Origin: Bacteroidaceae bacterium
GTDB taxonomy: Bacteria; Bacteroidota; Bacteroidia; Bacteroidales; Bacteroidaceae
Assembly: GCA_017616445.1 (NCBI GenBank)
Contig: JAFZYE010000064.1
Coordinates: 1-34,698 of the forward strand
Direction: 5' to 3'
DNA length: 34,698 nt
Position numbers and translations under genes: made by a program. The notes under the pieces were generated by a model, which worked only from the letters and a program-made list of their open reading frames with translations, was not told where the DNA came from and did not search any database. Below, piece after piece: positions 7,821 through 16,683 of this stretch (positions are counted from its first letter, which is position 1; each line of letters begins with the position of its first letter).

Positions 7821-7855
7821 AACAAAAAAAAGGAGTAAAATAGGTAGCATAAAAA

Positions 7856-8887
7856 ATGGAACAGATGAAACAGGGAATATGGTTGCTGATAGTCGGAGCG
7901 CTGTGGTGCTTCGGTGAGTTAAAGGCAGAGAACTGGATGGCTCGGCTGGCTGATGACATGTATGTGGCTGAGGTGTCCATCCCTGGTGCTCACGATGCTG
8001 CCACAGGAAGCGGATGGGCTGGATTGAGCGGACCTATCGGCAATAAGTTCGCGAAGACGCAGGACCTGAACATGCAGGAGTTGTGGGACGTGGGTGTGCG
8101 TGCGTTCGACCTGCGGCCAGCAATGCATAAACACTACATGAGCCTGAACCACGGGATGGTGGCTACGGATCTGCGATTGGAGAAGGTGCTGGCGCAGATG
8201 TGCGGGTGGCTGAAACAGAATCCTTCGGAATTTATCATCATCCATCTGCTTCATGCGGGTGACGGGGATAAGGTGAAGGACGACTACGGCACACGACTCA
8301 TGGAGGTGCTGAACCGCAAGGAAGTTCGCAGCTATCTGACTGATTTCAAACCGCACCTGCGGGTGGGTGAGATTCGTGGTAAGATACTACTGCTGAGCCG
8401 TAACAGCTACAGAGGCGGCCCGATAGGTGGCATCTTACAGCATTGGACTGGTGCAGATAACTGGGACCGTCAGACTCAGGGGCGCATCGTCGGAGCCCGT
8501 GGCGCGAACGGTCGGATGTATATGCAGGACTTCTCTGCTACCTACTTCCCCAGGGCACTCCAAACGAAGGTGGGGGCCATCGAACGGATGCTGGATTTCA
8601 GCACCACCCATAGGGCATCGAACACAGAGGACATCGTGTGGGTGATGAACTTCGCATCGGCCTACTCGAAGGTGCTGAAGCTGTTCGGACATGAGATCTC
8701 GACGAGTAACGGTTATCGCGATAATGCGGTTCACACGCATGCTGCCTTCCTCCGCTACTTCGAGGCTCATCCGAAAGGGACAACGGGCATCGTGCTGATG
8801 GACTTCGCTGGTGTGGACAAGTCGCACGGCTATCAGGTGAATGGGCGAAGGCTGGTAAGAGGGATTATTGAAAGAAACTTTAGATAA
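7856..8887 (+). CDS. secreted PI-PLC X-domain phosphodiesterase
   Basis: Predicted exported phosphatidylinositol-specific phospholipase C-like enzyme (343 residues) that would cleave phosphoinositide or GPI-type headgroups. A signal peptide covers about residues 1-24 and ends at LKAEN. The two catalytic histidines are visible: His46 in SIPGAHDAAT and His99 in SLNHG, along with Asp85 in RAFDLRP and the core strand SEFIIIHL. The C-terminal barrel strands (IVWVMNFAS, GIVLMDFAG) complete the fold. An in-frame ATG at 7865 is an alternative start. AGGAG lies about 20 bases upstream of the first ATG, too far for an ideal ribosome-binding site. It stands alone on this strand. Target unknown; host or dietary inositol lipids are possible. 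Confidence 0.88.
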   Translation: MEQMKQGIWLLIVGALWCFGELKAENWMARLADDMYVAEVSIPGAHDAATGSGWAGLSGPIGNKFAKTQDLNMQELWDVGVRAFDLRPAMHKHYMSLNHGMVATDLRLEKVLAQMCGWLKQNPSEFIIIHLLHAGDGDKVKDDYGTRLMEVLNRKEVRSYLTDFKPHLRVGEIRGKILLLSRNSYRGGPIGGILQHWTGADNWDRQTQGRIVGARGANGRMYMQDFSATYFPRALQTKVGAIERMLDFSTTHRASNTEDIVWVMNFASAYSKVLKLFGHEISTSNGYRDNAVHTHAAFLRYFEAHPKGTTGIVLMDFAGVDKSHGYQVNGRRLVRGIIERNFR

Positions 8888-8902
8888 TGCATAATTCATA
8901 AT
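8885..8902. repeat. AT-rich dispersed repeat, copy 1
   Basis: An 18-base string (TAATGCATAATTCATAAT) starting at the PI-PLC stop codon and repeated exactly at 9915-9932. Related strings lie around 4478-4500. Confidence 0.8.
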
Positions 8903-8956
8903 TGATGTAAAATGTAGAATGTAAAAGTTTAAAGTTAATAGTTTAATTATTTGTCA

Positions 8957-8983
8957 CACAGATAGCACAGATATCACAGATTT
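8957..8983. repeat. three tandem 9-bp units
   Basis: CACAGATAG, CACAGATAT, CACAGATTT. This type of string is frequent between Bacteroidales genes; no function is apparent. Confidence 0.8.
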
Positions 8984-9350
8984 TATACAAAAACATTTCA
9001 AAACAGCTTTTCCAGACGTTGGGACTTACGTCCTTGATGTCGATCTGATATGCCTTCTTTTGTGAACGAGTTCCCAAAGAAATCCTCTCATCTCACCATC
9101 CATCCTACGGATGTCAACATCTTTAAAAGTAAAAAACAAGAAAAACAATTGTTAATGTTAACGTGCCGCATGGTGTTTTTGAGCAAAAGCGACTGTTTTT
9201 TACTTAGGTAAGGTTGTTTCCCGAAGGGATGCAGATGAGGATGGAAAACTGAGATAGGAGCTCGCTCATAAGCTCAGGATTACGGCCTCAGATGCATAGC
9301 ACGAAGTGCTACAGCCTTGGCTAAGCTATTTTTGTTGTTTTTGTTTTACA

Positions 9351-9389
9351 AGAAAGAAAAACTGAGCCTACTACGAGAGTGGGCTCAGT
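9351..9389 (-). terminator. luxS rho-independent terminator
   Basis: On the minus strand ACTGAGCC...GGCTCAGT form a stem of about 12 bp (9389-9361, one G-U pair, 5-base loop) followed by TTTTTCTTTCT. It lies 24 bases after the luxS stop. Confidence 0.8.
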
Positions 9390-9412
9390 ATATGTAAAGG
9401 GGGAATGGGTAA

Positions 9413-9907
9413 TCAAGCATCAGCAAAGACGCGACCATCGTCGAGAGTGACCTGGAGCTTGGTGTACTCACAGTGGAAATCATGCTCGAGGCGGTCGAGA
9501 TAGCGGGCACTCTCCCACTTGCACATAGGCAGGTCGTGCAGCAGATAGTTGCCGCAGGTCTGTGGTTCGGTGGCTGGCACCTCGGTCTGAGTGAGAATCC
9601 AACGCAGGCACTCGATGGTGAGACGTCGCATATCTTCAACCGAATAGGTACCCGTCATGATGATGTACATGCCTGTGAGACAACCCATAGGGCCTACATA
9701 CACCACATCGTCCTTCGCCTCGCTGTTGCGGAACCAAGTGGCCATGAGGTGTTCCAGACTGTGCATAGCAGCAGGTGCTACGGCAGGTTCCTGGTTCGGC
9801 TCAGTGATGCGCAGGTCGAAAGTGGTGAAACCTTTATCTACACGCGACACGTAGATGCCTGGCTTCAGATGGGTGTGGTCGATGGTAAAACTCTGTATGA
9901 CTTCCAT
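9413..9907 (-). CDS. luxS: S-ribosylhomocysteine lyase
   Basis: Cleaves S-ribosylhomocysteine to homocysteine and DPD, the precursor of autoinducer-2, in the activated methyl cycle. The start chosen is the ATG at 9907 (MEVIQSFTIDH); an in-frame TTG six bases upstream is less likely. In the 164-residue product the metal ligands are His49 and His53 in HSLEH and Cys118 in PQTCGN; Glu52 is the likely general base and Cys76 in GPMGCLTG is the other catalytic residue. Length is typical of the family. It follows the acetylesterase-like gene by 94 bases, a gap filled with AT-rich repeats, and ends at a strong terminator. Confidence 0.96.
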   Translation of the reverse strand: MEVIQSFTIDHTHLKPGIYVSRVDKGFTTFDLRITEPNQEPAVAPAAMHSLEHLMATWFRNSEAKDDVVYVGPMGCLTGMYIIMTGTYSVEDMRRLTIECLRWILTQTEVPATEPQTCGNYLLHDLPMCKWESARYLDRLEHDFHCEYTKLQVTLDDGRVFADA

Positions 9908-9914
9908 AATCAAT

Positions 9915-9947
9915 TAATGCATAATTCATAATGCATAATGCATAATT
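9915..9947. repeat. AT-rich dispersed repeat, copy 2, upstream of luxS
   Basis: Contains the same 18-base string as 8885-8902, extended by further ATAATGCATAATGCATAAT units. It lies just upstream of the luxS start, so it would sit in the luxS leader. Confidence 0.8.
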
Positions 9948-10001
9948 TCTGAATTCTTAACTTCTAAAGTTTAGCGTTTAGAGTCTAAAGTCTATTTTTC
10001 T

Positions 10002-10901
10002 TTACTTTTTCTTCATCTTGTACTTATGCAGTTTCAGCATCTGCTCGGCATAACGGTAGCCGAGGGTACGCATACCTTCGGTGCTGAAATGGAACTGGTC
10101 GCCTGTGCTTGCACAGTCCTTAGCAGAGATGATGTAAGAGTTGGGAAGGGTCTTTGGCAGATTGGGCAGGATGTCCACATTGAATCGCCAGCAGACACCA
10201 CCCTGCTCCTGATGCTTCAACTCACCAGCCAGCAAAGGCACATCCTTCGGATTGAGGTTCAAATCCTTGCAGAGGTCGTTGTAGATCTTCTTCACACGCT
10301 CAGGCCACTTCTGATCGTCGGAATTCGACTCACCCTGATGGATGAGGATACCTTTGATGACACCATCTTTCTGTGCGATACGAGCCATATCGACAAGTCG
10401 CTGGTAAGGATTGCCGTCGTATTGATTGACAATGTTTTTCATCCAATCGCGCTCGTTATCGATGTATTCTTTGTAGTCGTCCTTATCCCATAGTTCGATC
10501 TTGGCTCCAGCCACAGACACGTTGATGACACCAATGCGATACTTGTCATCGATGCTCTCAATCATCTTACGGCCAAAGAAATCGACAGGTCCCATGTTGT
10601 TGCCTTCACGGCAGATAGGTGGAATGGCGGTGTACCAATGACCCATCTCACGCTGAGTTCGCGGCATGTTGACAGCTGCGAGGAATTGGAAACGTGGATC
10701 GTTGAAGTCCTTATCCTGCTCAGCAGGACGTGCACCAGCTTCCATGTTCGACTGTCCGAAACAGAGGAAGATGTGGAAGTTCTTATCCGGTTTCTGAGCC
10801 TGTGCCACTAATGGCAGGCAGAGAAGCAAGAGGAGGACCCCCCACCCCCCTTTAGGGGGAGTCAGGAGTGAACTGATTGTGTGTAAAAAGGATTTGTTCA
10901 T
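10002..10901 (-). CDS. secreted SGNH-hydrolase / sialate O-acetylesterase-like carbohydrate esterase
   Basis: Predicted exported esterase that removes acetyl groups from glycans (CE6 or SASA-type). The 299-residue product has the block I motif FGQSNME with nucleophile Ser51, a central ILIHQGESN block and a C-terminal GDQFHFS with the catalytic His. The signal peptide is unusual: between the N-terminus and the hydrophobic core (VLLLLLCLPLVAQAQ) sits the insert TPPKGGWG, encoded by a G/C-rich palindrome (10836-10863). The true start could be the ATG at 10901; no later ATG would leave a complete signal peptide. It lies 45 bases after alaS and upstream of luxS in the same direction. Confidence 0.85.
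   Translation of the reverse strand: MNKSFLHTISSLLTPPKGGWGVLLLLLCLPLVAQAQKPDKNFHIFLCFGQSNMEAGARPAEQDKDFNDPRFQFLAAVNMPRTQREMGHWYTAIPPICREGNNMGPVDFFGRKMIESIDDKYRIGVINVSVAGAKIELWDKDDYKEYIDNERDWMKNIVNQYDGNPYQRLVDMARIAQKDGVIKGILIHQGESNSDDQKWPERVKKIYNDLCKDLNLNPKDVPLLAGELKHQEQGGVCWRFNVDILPNLPKTLPNSYIISAKDCASTGDQFHFSTEGMRTLGYRYAEQMLKLHKYKMKKK
10836..10863. repeat. G/C-rich palindromic repeat within a signal-peptide coding region
   Basis: On the minus strand GACTCCCCCTAAAGGGGGG followed by TGGGGGGTC. The CCCCC-TAAA-GGGGG core is a hairpin. It is read in frame as TPPKGGWGV. Similar in style to 1098-1216 and 7788-7820. Confidence 0.7.
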
Positions 10902-10946
10902 AGGAATTTTTACATTTTATAATTATTTCATTTTTAGATTGAACCA

Positions 10947-13565
10947 TTAAAGGTTTGCTAATTCGATTACCTTATCAACAGCAGCCTTCATACCATCAGG
11001 ATTCTTACCTCCTGCAGTAGCGAAGTGTGGCTGTCCACCACCACCACCTTGCATCAGCTTGGCAGCTTCACGCACGAGTTGACCAGCGTTCTTACCTTCC
11101 TTCACAAGGTCGTCAGACAAGCCGACGGTGAGGGTTGGCTTACCTGCTGACGCACAAGCGATGACAACGAGTAACTGTTCTGGGAACTGAGTACGCAACT
11201 GGAACACCATATCTTTCACATTCTGTGGCTCAGCAATAACGATGCCGCTGATGACTTTCACACCATTGATGGTCTTAGCCTGCTCGATGAGGGTCTTCTT
11301 GTACTCCTGTGCCTTCTGAGCCTTGAACTCATCGACCTGAGCCTGGAGTTCCTTGTTGTCGGCAATGGCCTTCTGGATGGTGGTCTTGAGGTCGGGTGCG
11401 TTATTGAGCAATGTGCGCAGGTCGGCAATGAAGTCCTGAGCCTTGTCGAGCATCTCTTCTACTTTCTTGCCTGTGATGGCTTCGATACGACGAACACCAG
11501 CTGCGATACTGCTCTCAGAGATGATGCGAACCATACCCAACTGACCTGTTGCCTGAGCATGACATCCTCCACAGAACTCAACGCTTGAGCCGAACTTCAC
11601 AACACGTACCTTATCGCCATACTTTTCGCCAAAGAGCGCAATCGCACCCAGTTTCTTGGCTTCCTCGATAGGTGTATCGCGGAATTCCTCGAGTGGGATG
11701 TTAGCACGTATCTTTTCGTTGACGATATGCTCTACCTCACGCAACTGCTCTGGAGTGACCTTCTCGAAGTGTGAGAAGTCGAAGCGGAGAGAGTCGGCAG
11801 TTACCAACGATCCCTTCTGCTCTACATGGGTTCCAAGCACCTCACGCAACGCCTCATCAAGCAAGTGGGTACATGTGTGGTTGGCCTCGATGGCACGACG
11901 ACGCTCCACATCGACACAAGCCATAAATTCAGCTGCAGCATCCTGTGGCAACTTATCGACGATATGGATGGACTGACCGTTCTCCTTCTTCGTATCCACT
12001 ACATTGATGGTCTCGGTTTCGTTGACGAGCACACCTGTGTCGCCTACTTCACCACCCATCTCGGCATAGAACGGAGTCTGGTCGAGTACTACCTCATAAA
12101 CCACACCTTTCTTCTGCTTCACCTCACGGTATTTGAGGATGTGACAGCTGTATTCTGTATAGTCGTAGCCAACAAACTGGCTCTCACCCTCAACGAGTGT
12201 CGTCCAGTCACCCATCTCCACCTGTGCAGCATTGCGAGCACGGTCTTTCTGTTTCTGCATCTCGGCATTGAAACCTTCTTCATCGACTGTCATATCGTTC
12301 TCACGGCAGATCAACTCAGTGAGGTCGAGTGGGAATCCATAGGTATCGAACAGTTTGAATGCCTCTGTTCCAGGAATGACACTCTTACCTGCGGCCTTCA
12401 CCTCGTCCATCACGTCTGACAACAGCTTGATACCGTTAGCAAGGGTACGGAGGAAGGAGTCTTCCTCTTCCTTCATCACCTTCATGATGAGCTCTTTCTG
12501 GGCAGCAATCTCAGGGAAAGCCTCACCCATCTCTGCGATGAGTGTAGGTACCAACTTGTAGATGAACGACTCTTTCTGGTCGAGGAACGTGTAGCCGTAA
12601 CGAACAGCACGACGGAGAATACGACGGATGACATAACCAGCCTTTGCATTGCTTGGCAACTGACCGTCAGCAATAGAGAATGCGATGGCACGAAGGTGGT
12701 CAGCCACAACACGCATAGCCACATCGGTCTTCTCGTCCTCACCATAATGCTTGCCTGTCATATCACCAATCACCTTGATGATAGGCTGGAACACATCGGT
12801 ATCGTAGTTGGAAGTCTTGCCCTGAAGGGTACGAACCAGACGCTCGAATCCCATACCGGTATCGATCACCTTTGCAGGCAACGGCTCGAGCGAACCATCG
12901 GCCTTACGGTTGTACTGCATGAATACAAGGTTCCATATCTCGATGACCTGCGGATGGTCTTTATTGACAAGTTCACGACCAGGTATTTTTGCTTTCTCCT
13001 CAGCAGAACGAGAATCGACATGAAGCTCGGAGCAAGGGCCACAAGGACCTGTATCGCCCATTTCCCAGAAGTTATCGTGCTTATTACCATTGATGATATG
13101 GTCTTTCGGCAGGAACTGCTCCCAGATGGCTGCTGCCTCGTTGTCACGCTCCAATCCTTCCTCAGGCGAACCCTCAAAGACGGTTGCATAGAGGTCAGCC
13201 GGATTGATCTTCAGCACATCGACGATATACTCCCACGCCCAACTGATGGCTTCCTTCTTGAAGTAGTCGCCAAACGACCAGTTGCCCAACATCTCGAACA
13301 TCGTGTGGTGATAAGTGTCGTGTCCTACCTCTTCGAGGTCGTTGTGCTTTCCGCTCACACGCAGACATTTCTGCGAGTCAGCCATACGGCGACACTTTGG
13401 CTGCACGTTACCAAGGATGATATCCTTGAACTGGTTCATACCTGCGTTGGTAAACATCAGTGTTGGGTCGTCTTTCACTACCATCGGAGCAGAAGGAACA
13501 ATCAGATGCTCCTTCGACTCGAAAAACTTCTTGTACGATTCACGTATCTCTTTTGCTGTCATCAT
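10947..13565 (-). CDS. alaS: alanyl-tRNA synthetase
   Basis: Class II synthetase that charges tRNA-Ala and edits mischarged Ser and Gly. At 872 residues it is full length. The aminoacylation core begins at once ([16 protein letters not shown], then [15 protein letters not shown]). The editing domain carries the zinc motif HTCTH at about residues 562-566, with the partner CGGCHA near 665, followed by [12 protein letters not shown]. The C-terminal C-Ala domain ends with the glycine-rich [14 protein letters not shown]. Two adjacent ATG codons (13565, 13562) are both possible starts. It is probably the first gene of a minus-strand unit with the acetylesterase-like gene and luxS. Confidence 0.97.
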   Translation of the reverse strand: MMTAKEIRESYKKFFESKEHLIVPSAPMVVKDDPTLMFTNAGMNQFKDIILGNVQPKCRRMADSQKCLRVSGKHNDLEEVGHDTYHHTMFEMLGNWSFGDYFKKEAISWAWEYIVDVLKINPADLYATVFEGSPEEGLERDNEAAAIWEQFLPKDHIINGNKHDNFWEMGDTGPCGPCSELHVDSRSAEEKAKIPGRELVNKDHPQVIEIWNLVFMQYNRKADGSLEPLPAKVIDTGMGFERLVRTLQGKTSNYDTDVFQPIIKVIGDMTGKHYGEDEKTDVAMRVVADHLRAIAFSIADGQLPSNAKAGYVIRRILRRAVRYGYTFLDQKESFIYKLVPTLIAEMGEAFPEIAAQKELIMKVMKEEEDSFLRTLANGIKLLSDVMDEVKAAGKSVIPGTEAFKLFDTYGFPLDLTELICRENDMTVDEEGFNAEMQKQKDRARNAAQVEMGDWTTLVEGESQFVGYDYTEYSCHILKYREVKQKKGVVYEVVLDQTPFYAEMGGEVGDTGVLVNETETINVVDTKKENGQSIHIVDKLPQDAAAEFMACVDVERRRAIEANHTCTHLLDEALREVLGTHVEQKGSLVTADSLRFDFSHFEKVTPEQLREVEHIVNEKIRANIPLEEFRDTPIEEAKKLGAIALFGEKYGDKVRVVKFGSSVEFCGGCHAQATGQLGMVRIISESSIAAGVRRIEAITGKKVEEMLDKAQDFIADLRTLLNNAPDLKTTIQKAIADNKELQAQVDEFKAQKAQEYKKTLIEQAKTINGVKVISGIVIAEPQNVKDMVFQLRTQFPEQLLVVIACASAGKPTLTVGLSDDLVKEGKNAGQLVREAAKLMQGGGGGQPHFATAGGKNPDGMKAAVDKVIELANL

Positions 13566-13607
13566 TATATTTACGATTTACTTTTTAACTATTGACATAT
13601 TTGGGTG

Positions 13608-13615
13608 CAAAGTTA
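13608..13615 (-). promoter_or_regulatory. alaS -7 box
   Basis: TAACTTTG on the minus strand, 43 bases upstream of the alaS ATG. The -33 position falls in a simple-repeat tract (TTAGGAG units) and has no clear TTTG. Confidence 0.5.
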
Positions 13616-13618
13616 CGA

Positions 13619-13699
13619 AAAAGTTAGGAGTTAGAAGTTAGGAGTTAGGAGTTTTTTTGATTTTTCACTTTTCACTCTTCACTTTTCACTTTTTTTTTC
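13619..13699. repeat. simple-repeat tract between the divergent alaS and glycosyltransferase genes
   Basis: Four TTAGGAG-like units (13623-13652) are followed by a T run and then five TTTTCAC/TCTTCAC units (13664-13690) and another T run. It separates two divergent promoters and replaces sequence where -33 boxes would be expected. Confidence 0.85.
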
Positions 13700-13707
13700 T
13701 ATCTTTG
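13700..13707 (+). promoter_or_regulatory. -7 box immediately before the glycosyltransferase ATG
   Basis: TATCTTTG ends 4 bases before the ATG at 13712. If used, transcription would start at or within a few bases of the ATG, giving a leaderless mRNA. No clear TTTG at -33. Confidence 0.45.
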
Positions 13708-13711
13708 CAGC

Positions 13712-14620
13712 ATGAAACTATCCATCATCGTTCCTGTTTATCGCGTCGCAGACACACTTCGGCGGTGTGTTGACAGCATCATTTCACAGTCGTTTTCCGA
13801 TTGGGAAATGATATTGGTAGATGACGGTTCGCCCGATAACTGCGGAGCCATCTGCGACGAGTATGCAGAGAAGGACAGTCGCATACGGGTGATTCATCAA
13901 GAAAATGGAGGGTTGAGCGATGCCCGCAATGCAGGACTGAAGATGGCAAAAGGAGAGTTCGTCACGTTTGTCGATAGCGACGATTACATCCGTCAGGACA
14001 CATACGAACAGGTGATGAGATACGCAGCAGACGAGGAGGATGTGGAGATCATAGAGTTCCCAATCGTAGTGCATGCAGGACATGCGAGCCAGCAGGAGTT
14101 ACGATTCGACGACATGATTTTTCCTGATGCCCGTACCTATTGGCTGGAAGGAAAAGCATACGCCCATTCATACGCTTGCAATAAGGTGTTCCACCGCTAT
14201 CTCTTTGACGATGTGGTATTCCCCAAGGGGTATAAGTTTGAGGATGTATGGGCTTTACAACAGATATTACAGCATGATCCGATAGTGATGACCATATCCC
14301 AAGGACTTTATTATTATTGTTGGAACACGGAAGGCATCACAGTACAGGCATCGGGCAAAGATCTGGAACAGCTGCTTGATGCACATCTTTCTGCCGCAAA
14401 CACGTTGCATCTCTCATGGGAAGGCGAAGACGTAGCTTCGTATTACCTGCACGTGCTAAATATTCAGCTGGATGTGTGCAAACGCTTACGAACCCAACCC
14501 AAGCTTCCCTACAGAAGACTACCCTTTAGCGTTGCATCGACCACACATGAGCGCATCAAAGTATTCATCCTTAACACATTCGGCATCAACGTCCTATGCA
14601 AGCTAAAGCAGATCATATAA
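13712..14620 (+). CDS. family 2 glycosyltransferase
   Basis: GT-A fold transferase (302 residues), cytoplasmic or membrane-associated, that would add a sugar from a nucleotide donor to a surface glycan. The N-terminus is the classic GT2 start (KLSIIVPVYRVADTLRRCVD), with ILVDDGSPD, NGGLSDARNAG and the metal-binding VDSDD at 87-91. The fold begins at residue 3, so a later start is not possible. The C-terminal 100 residues are a helical acceptor-specific region. First of three overlapping transferase genes (25-base overlap with the next) between alaS and trpS; no flippase or polymerase gene is nearby, so the product glycan is unknown. Confidence 0.92.
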   Translation: MKLSIIVPVYRVADTLRRCVDSIISQSFSDWEMILVDDGSPDNCGAICDEYAEKDSRIRVIHQENGGLSDARNAGLKMAKGEFVTFVDSDDYIRQDTYEQVMRYAADEEDVEIIEFPIVVHAGHASQQELRFDDMIFPDARTYWLEGKAYAHSYACNKVFHRYLFDDVVFPKGYKFEDVWALQQILQHDPIVMTISQGLYYYCWNTEGITVQASGKDLEQLLDAHLSAANTLHLSWEGEDVASYYLHVLNIQLDVCKRLRTQPKLPYRRLPFSVASTTHERIKVFILNTFGINVLCKLKQII

Positions 14621-15573
14621 ACCCTTTCTCCATCAGTTTTATAATTCCATATTATAATCTGCCTGTGGACATGCTCAAGGAATGCATCGACAGCATTCTG
14701 TCGCTTCCTCTGCAACCCCAGGAACGGGAAATCATCATCGTGGACGACGGTTCCGACTGTAGTGTCGAAGCAGACCTGAATGCATACGCAGACAATATCA
14801 GCTATATCAGGAAAGAGAACGAGGGTGTGAGTGTTGCACGTAACGTAGGATTAGAAGAAGCGGAAGGCAACTATATCCAGTTTGTAGATGCAGACGACAA
14901 ACTGATGAAAGGGCCATACGCCCATTGCATCGAACTCATTCGAAACAACCCAGCAGATATGCTTCTGTTCGACTTTACGACAACTCAATCGTCTGCTGCG
15001 GCCTATACAGACGAAGGTCCCATGAGTGGCACAGCAGTCATGCGCAACCGCAACATTCACGGTTCGACCTGGGGGTACATCTTCCGCAAATCGATTGGTC
15101 AGAATTGCCGATTCACCCCTGGTGTCAGCTATGGGGAAGATGAGGAATTTACGGCACGGTTGCTCATACAAGCGGAATCGGTCATGATGACAGATGCCCA
15201 AGCATATTACTATCGGCAACATGAGCGTTCTGCCACCCAACAAACCAGCAGAAACGACAAACGGCTGTCAGATACCCGAGCGGTCATCTCACGTCTGTAT
15301 CACCTTGCAGAGACACTCCCTGAAGACAAGCACGATGCACTCCAGCGACGGGTGGCTCAACTCACGATGGATTATATCTATAACGTGATACGCCTGACAA
15401 GGTCGGAAGAGCTCTTAGACAGCACACTGGTAGATTTGCGTAGCGAACACCTCTTCCCGCTGCCCGACAAAGCCTACACAACCAAATATACTTGGTTCCG
15501 TCGTATGACCAACAGCGCCTTTGGACGTAAGATGCTGATTATGACGATACCCTTAATGAAAAAAGAACGATGA
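14596..15573 (+). CDS. family 2 glycosyltransferase
   Basis: Second GT-A transferase (325 residues). Motifs: ISFIIPYYNLPVDMLKECID, IIIVDDGSD, NEGVSVARNVGLEEAEG and VDADD at 97-101. The ATG at 14596 lies inside the end of the previous gene; the fold begins around residue 12, so no downstream ATG would keep it whole. It ends with a basic stretch (MKKER) overlapping the next gene's ATG by 4 bases. The tight overlaps indicate a single transcription unit and suggest the three enzymes act on the same glycan in sequence. Confidence 0.9.
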   Translation: MQAKADHINPFSISFIIPYYNLPVDMLKECIDSILSLPLQPQEREIIIVDDGSDCSVEADLNAYADNISYIRKENEGVSVARNVGLEEAEGNYIQFVDADDKLMKGPYAHCIELIRNNPADMLLFDFTTTQSSAAAYTDEGPMSGTAVMRNRNIHGSTWGYIFRKSIGQNCRFTPGVSYGEDEEFTARLLIQAESVMMTDAQAYYYRQHERSATQQTSRNDKRLSDTRAVISRLYHLAETLPEDKHDALQRRVAQLTMDYIYNVIRLTRSEELLDSTLVDLRSEHLFPLPDKAYTTKYTWFRRMTNSAFGRKMLIMTIPLMKKER

Positions 15574-16670
15574 AGATACTGCTCGTAGGAGAATATAGCA
15601 ATGTACACGCCACTCTTGCCGAGGGGTTGAGAGCGTTAGGATACGAGGTGACGGTCATCTCGAATGGTGACTTCTGGAAGAACTATCCACGCGATATCGA
15701 TGTATCACGCCGTCCAGGCAAGTTGGGAGGCATCGCCCTAATGTTCCGACTATGGAAACTATTGCCAAAGATGCGAGGATACGATGTGGTTCAACTCATC
15801 AATCCTATGTTCTTTGAAGTGAAGGCTGAACGTCATTTCTTCTTCTACGACTACCTACGCAAACACAACAAGAAGGTATTCCTTGGTGCATTTGGGATGG
15901 ATTGGTTCTGGGTTTACACTTGCAGCGTCAGGAAACCCCTTCGATACAGCGATTTCAATTTCGGCAACAAACTACGTACAGACCCTGAATCGCTGAAAGA
16001 GCAGAAAGACTGGATAGGCACCACGAAGGAACGACTCAACAAGTATATCGCAGAAACATGCGACGGTATCATTACGGGCCTTTACGAATACTGGGCATGC
16101 TATCATCCTGCCCTTCCTCAAAAGACGACATTCATTCCATTTCCTATCCGCTGTCCGGAAAAAGTCTCCATTTCATCGACGGTTCCTAAGAAAGTACGCA
16201 TCTTCATCGGTATCAACAAAAGCCGTTCGGTCTATAAGGGGACAGACATCATGTTGCGTACAGCAGAAGATGTGCTGGCGAAGTATCCTGACAAGATGGA
16301 ACTCGTCAAAGCCGAATCGGTCCCGTTTGCTCAATACCGGCAGATGATGAACGGTAGCGATGCCATCCTCGACCAACTCTATGCTTATACGCCTTCTATG
16401 AATCCGCTGTCGGCAATGTCGAAAGGTATCATCTGTATCGGTGGAGGCGAACCTGAGAACTACGAAATCATCAACGAGACGGAGCTACGTCCCATCATCA
16501 ACGTAGAGCCGAACTACGAGAGCGTATACAAAGAGGTGGAACAACTAGTGCTCCACCCCGAACGTATTCCTGAGCTGAAACGACAAAGCGTCGAATATGT
16601 CAGAAAGCATCATGACTACCTGAAGGTTGCCCGTCAATACCTCACTTATTGGGAATCATGCGGCAACTGA
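15570..16670 (+). CDS. GT-B fold glycosyltransferase (GT4-like)
   Basis: 366-residue transferase starting at an ATG that overlaps the previous stop (ATGA). The N-terminal Rossmann half begins KILLVGEYSNVHATLAEGL and contains YDVVQLINPMFF. The C-terminal half has VRIFIGINKSRSVYKGTD and a donor-site region around PSMNPLSAMSKGIICIGGGE, with a glutamate where GT4 enzymes place the catalytic E. Family assignment within GT-B is by pattern and moderate. Third gene of the transferase unit; it ends 13 bases from the convergent trpS stop, with no terminator visible between them. Confidence 0.82.
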   Translation: MKILLVGEYSNVHATLAEGLRALGYEVTVISNGDFWKNYPRDIDVSRRPGKLGGIALMFRLWKLLPKMRGYDVVQLINPMFFEVKAERHFFFYDYLRKHNKKVFLGAFGMDWFWVYTCSVRKPLRYSDFNFGNKLRTDPESLKEQKDWIGTTKERLNKYIAETCDGIITGLYEYWACYHPALPQKTTFIPFPIRCPEKVSISSTVPKKVRIFIGINKSRSVYKGTDIMLRTAEDVLAKYPDKMELVKAESVPFAQYRQMMNGSDAILDQLYAYTPSMNPLSAMSKGIICIGGGEPENYEIINETELRPIINVEPNYESVYKEVEQLVLHPERIPELKRQSVEYVRKHHDYLKVARQYLTYWESCGN

Positions 16671-16683
16671 CCTCAGCAGGTTC

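Larger units (their letters stand above)
7028..7855. other. intergenic region between the ECF operon and the PI-PLC gene
   Basis: Holds no intact gene. Contents in order: a WYL-regulator relic (7096-7250) with an apparently intact promoter (7278-7308), a 166-bp nested inverted-repeat block (7342-7507), AT-rich debris around 7600-7632 (an ACATTCTACATTTTA string that recurs inverted near 8910-8926), a plus-strand -7 box (7726-7733) and two C/G palindromes just before the PI-PLC gene. Confidence 0.7.
8888..9412. other. gene-poor intergenic region with short repeats and small hairpins
   Basis: No credible coding sequence. It contains an AT-rich repeat, three 9-bp CACAGATxx units (8957-8983), small hairpins (GGAC/GTCC at 9022-9033, TCCC-GAA-GGGA at 9219-9229, TAGCAC-GAA-GTGCTA at 9297-9311) and, at its right end, the luxS terminator. 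It may be repeat debris or an unrecognised structured RNA. Confidence 0.6.

Noticed and set aside
12696-13595. Long plus-strand open frame of about 299 codons
   Set aside because: It lies antisense to alaS, has no family features and is explained by the codon pattern of the real gene.
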